A stretch of 7,635 nucleotides of DNA from JAUXFK01 sp034189035 (GTDB taxonomy: Bacteria > Desulfobacterota > UBA8473): positions 1 through 7,635 of the forward strand of contig JAXHVA010000159.1 of the NCBI GenBank assembly GCA_034189035.1. Direction: 5' to 3'. The translations under genes were made by a program, and so were the position numbers. Within the stretch, counting starts at the first letter, position 1; every line of letters starts with the position of its first letter. Positions 6,646 to 7,635 of this stretch are shown piece after piece. The notes beneath the pieces were generated by a model. That model was not told where the DNA came from and made no database searches. It saw only the letters and a list, made by a program, of their open reading frames with translations.

Positions 6646-7555
6646 TCGTGACTTCTTTTCGTTGGCTTTCAAACTCTATTTTCTTAGAGGCTTCAATAAA
6701 AACCTGTGTGTTTGTCAGCCGGTAGAGGTGGAATAGGGACAGGAGCCAGGCAAGTGTCGATTCCGCACCTTGATTGCGATTTGGCCCGTCTGCACCGAGA
6801 CCGTCGCAACATCCACCGGATGTGGGATCATACAGAGGAACATTCATGTCATTTTGCCCCAGGAACCAATCAAAGGACCGCTGGGCAAAAGAAATCCATG
6901 TTGTCTCTTTTGTAATGTTGTAAGCTTCGAAACATGCTTCAATGACAGCCAGAGCTTCAACAGGCTGCTGGTCGAATCTGGCCTTTTCACCACCCCGACT
7001 ATACCAGCCGTTATTCCCAATGGGTACAAAATGTCCCTTTGGATCGGTTTGGATGCCCACCAGCCACTTAAGTGACCGAAGACCTGCGTTCAGCATGTCC
7101 CTTCTACTGAGCCAATTGCCGGACAGAATTAGGGCATGAGATATCTTCCCATTGGCATACGTCAATGTATCTTCGATCCATGGCCAATCATCAGAGGCAT
7201 TCTCCTGATACAACTTAAAAAGGCGATCCGACAGCCTTTCCCTGATGCGTCGTACCTCGCTGTCGCCACTGTACTTTCTCAAGTAGGCATGGATCCCCAA
7301 TAGGCCGAAAGCCCAGGCTCGCGGAGACTGAAGATCAAGAAGAGTCGGTACGGATTTCTCGAAAATATCCAGAGCTGCGCCTCGGATATTGTCCGAATGA
7401 GACAAAACCACTGCCTTTCCCAATCCCCAAATTGACCTTCCATGACTGTCCTGAGAGCCTTCCTCTTCCAACCATTTGCGGTCGTATCTCAAAAAATTTC
7501 TGAAACGCCTTGTATTTTCATTAAACAGCGATTTTCGCACCGCTATGTGAGACAT
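6635..7555 (-). CDS. Six-hairpin (alpha/alpha)6 glycosidase-like protein, probably N-terminally short
   Basis: A 306-residue protein of the helical-barrel type often found beside GT-B glycosyltransferases and GH130 enzymes. Visible landmarks are SQDSHGRSIWGLG (34-46), DDWPWIEDTLTYANGKI (122-138), GNNGWYS (180-186), FDQQPVEAL (194-202) and a C-terminal DGLG...GPNRNQGAESTLAWL segment (251-271). The alternating amphipathic helices fit an (alpha/alpha)6 toroid. No signal peptide is seen, so it is probably cytoplasmic. From memory of the family, a GYxxDDNARAL helix pair usually precedes the DSHGR motif by about 65 residues. Here only 33 residues precede it, and an in-frame TGA lies at 7565-7567, so the start is either genuinely short or the result of a break upstream. 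The ATG has no strong Shine-Dalgarno. It overlaps the next gene's ATG by 11 nt. Enzymatic activity is unproven in this group; a glycoside hydrolase or glycan-binding role is inference. Confidence 0.75.
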   Translation of the reverse strand: MSHIAVRKSLFNENTRRFRNFLRYDRKWLEEEGSQDSHGRSIWGLGKAVVLSHSDNIRGAALDIFEKSVPTLLDLQSPRAWAFGLLGIHAYLRKYSGDSEVRRIRERLSDRLFKLYQENASDDWPWIEDTLTYANGKISHALILSGNWLSRRDMLNAGLRSLKWLVGIQTDPKGHFVPIGNNGWYSRGGEKARFDQQPVEALAVIEACFEAYNITKETTWISFAQRSFDWFLGQNDMNVPLYDPTSGGCCDGLGADGPNRNQGAESTLAWLLSLFHLYRLTNTQVFIEASKKIEFESQRKEVTNVS

Positions 7556-7635
7556 AATTGATCTTCACTCATCAATGAAACTCGAACTGCAGGCGTTTAT
7601 TCCCGAGCCAGGATATGCTCGTGGCCTTCTTATCT
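7556..7635. other. Right edge, upstream of the first gene, unassigned
   Basis: The 80 bases before the first ATG show no clear promoter. Two minus-strand frames are open from the edge to stops near 7570 and 7565 (readings ending ...LQFEFH and ...SSSFIDE), so the end of an upstream gene or a broken N-terminus of the first gene could lie here. Neither reading was recognisable. Confidence 0.4.

Noticed and set aside
7575..7635. Plus-strand ATG opening a reading to the right edge (MKLELQAF...)
   Set aside because: It has no ribosome binding site, only about 20 codons are visible, and it opposes the direction of every other gene here.

Overview
All seven recognisable protein genes lie on the minus strand, so the window is transcribed from high to low coordinates. 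They form a tight run from about 7555 down to 426. Six of the seven junctions are overlaps or gaps of 1 nt or less; the one exception is a 51-nt gap at 4371-4421. This is a single glycan/sugar-metabolism operon, or two adjoining ones, whose 5' end probably lies beyond the right edge. No RNA gene, CRISPR array, integrase or intact mobile element was seen. The organism is probably an environmental Gram-negative-type bacterium of moderate G+C; the gene styles resemble those of Desulfobacterota or Planctomycetes, but the taxonomy cannot be fixed from this sequence.

Right half (4422-7555), in transcription order: (1) an (alpha/alpha)6 six-hairpin glycosidase-like protein that appears to lack its usual N-terminal helices; (2) a GT-B retaining glycosyltransferase interrupted by one in-frame TAA (5737-5739), with clear homology continuing in the same frame down to 5419; (3) a GH130 mannoside phosphorylase-type enzyme with its catalytic EDPR and putative phosphate-site residues present.

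Left half (426-4370): (4) a stand-alone double-SIS phosphosugar isomerase-like protein without a glutaminase domain; (5) a PIG-L/LmbE-family zinc N-deacetylase; (6) a GT4 glycosyltransferase that overlaps the deacetylase by ATGA and has a strong Shine-Dalgarno; (7) a second six-hairpin glycosidase-like protein of the GDE/GH63/GH100 type. Positions 1-425 are AT-rich and non-coding, with a nested inverted repeat at 341-413 just past the last stop.

Taken together (inference): the isomerase may act on a hexose- or hexosamine-phosphate, GT4 plus PIG-L may add an N-acetylhexosamine and deacetylate it (the logic of GPI-anchor, mycothiol and bacillithiol synthesis), and GH130 plus the two six-hairpin proteins may trim or recycle an oligosaccharide. 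None of the seven starts with an evident signal peptide or carries an obvious membrane segment, so the chemistry is probably cytoplasmic. The product is unknown. The combination does not match a named pathway I recognise, and the mycothiol/bacillithiol ligase step is absent from the window.
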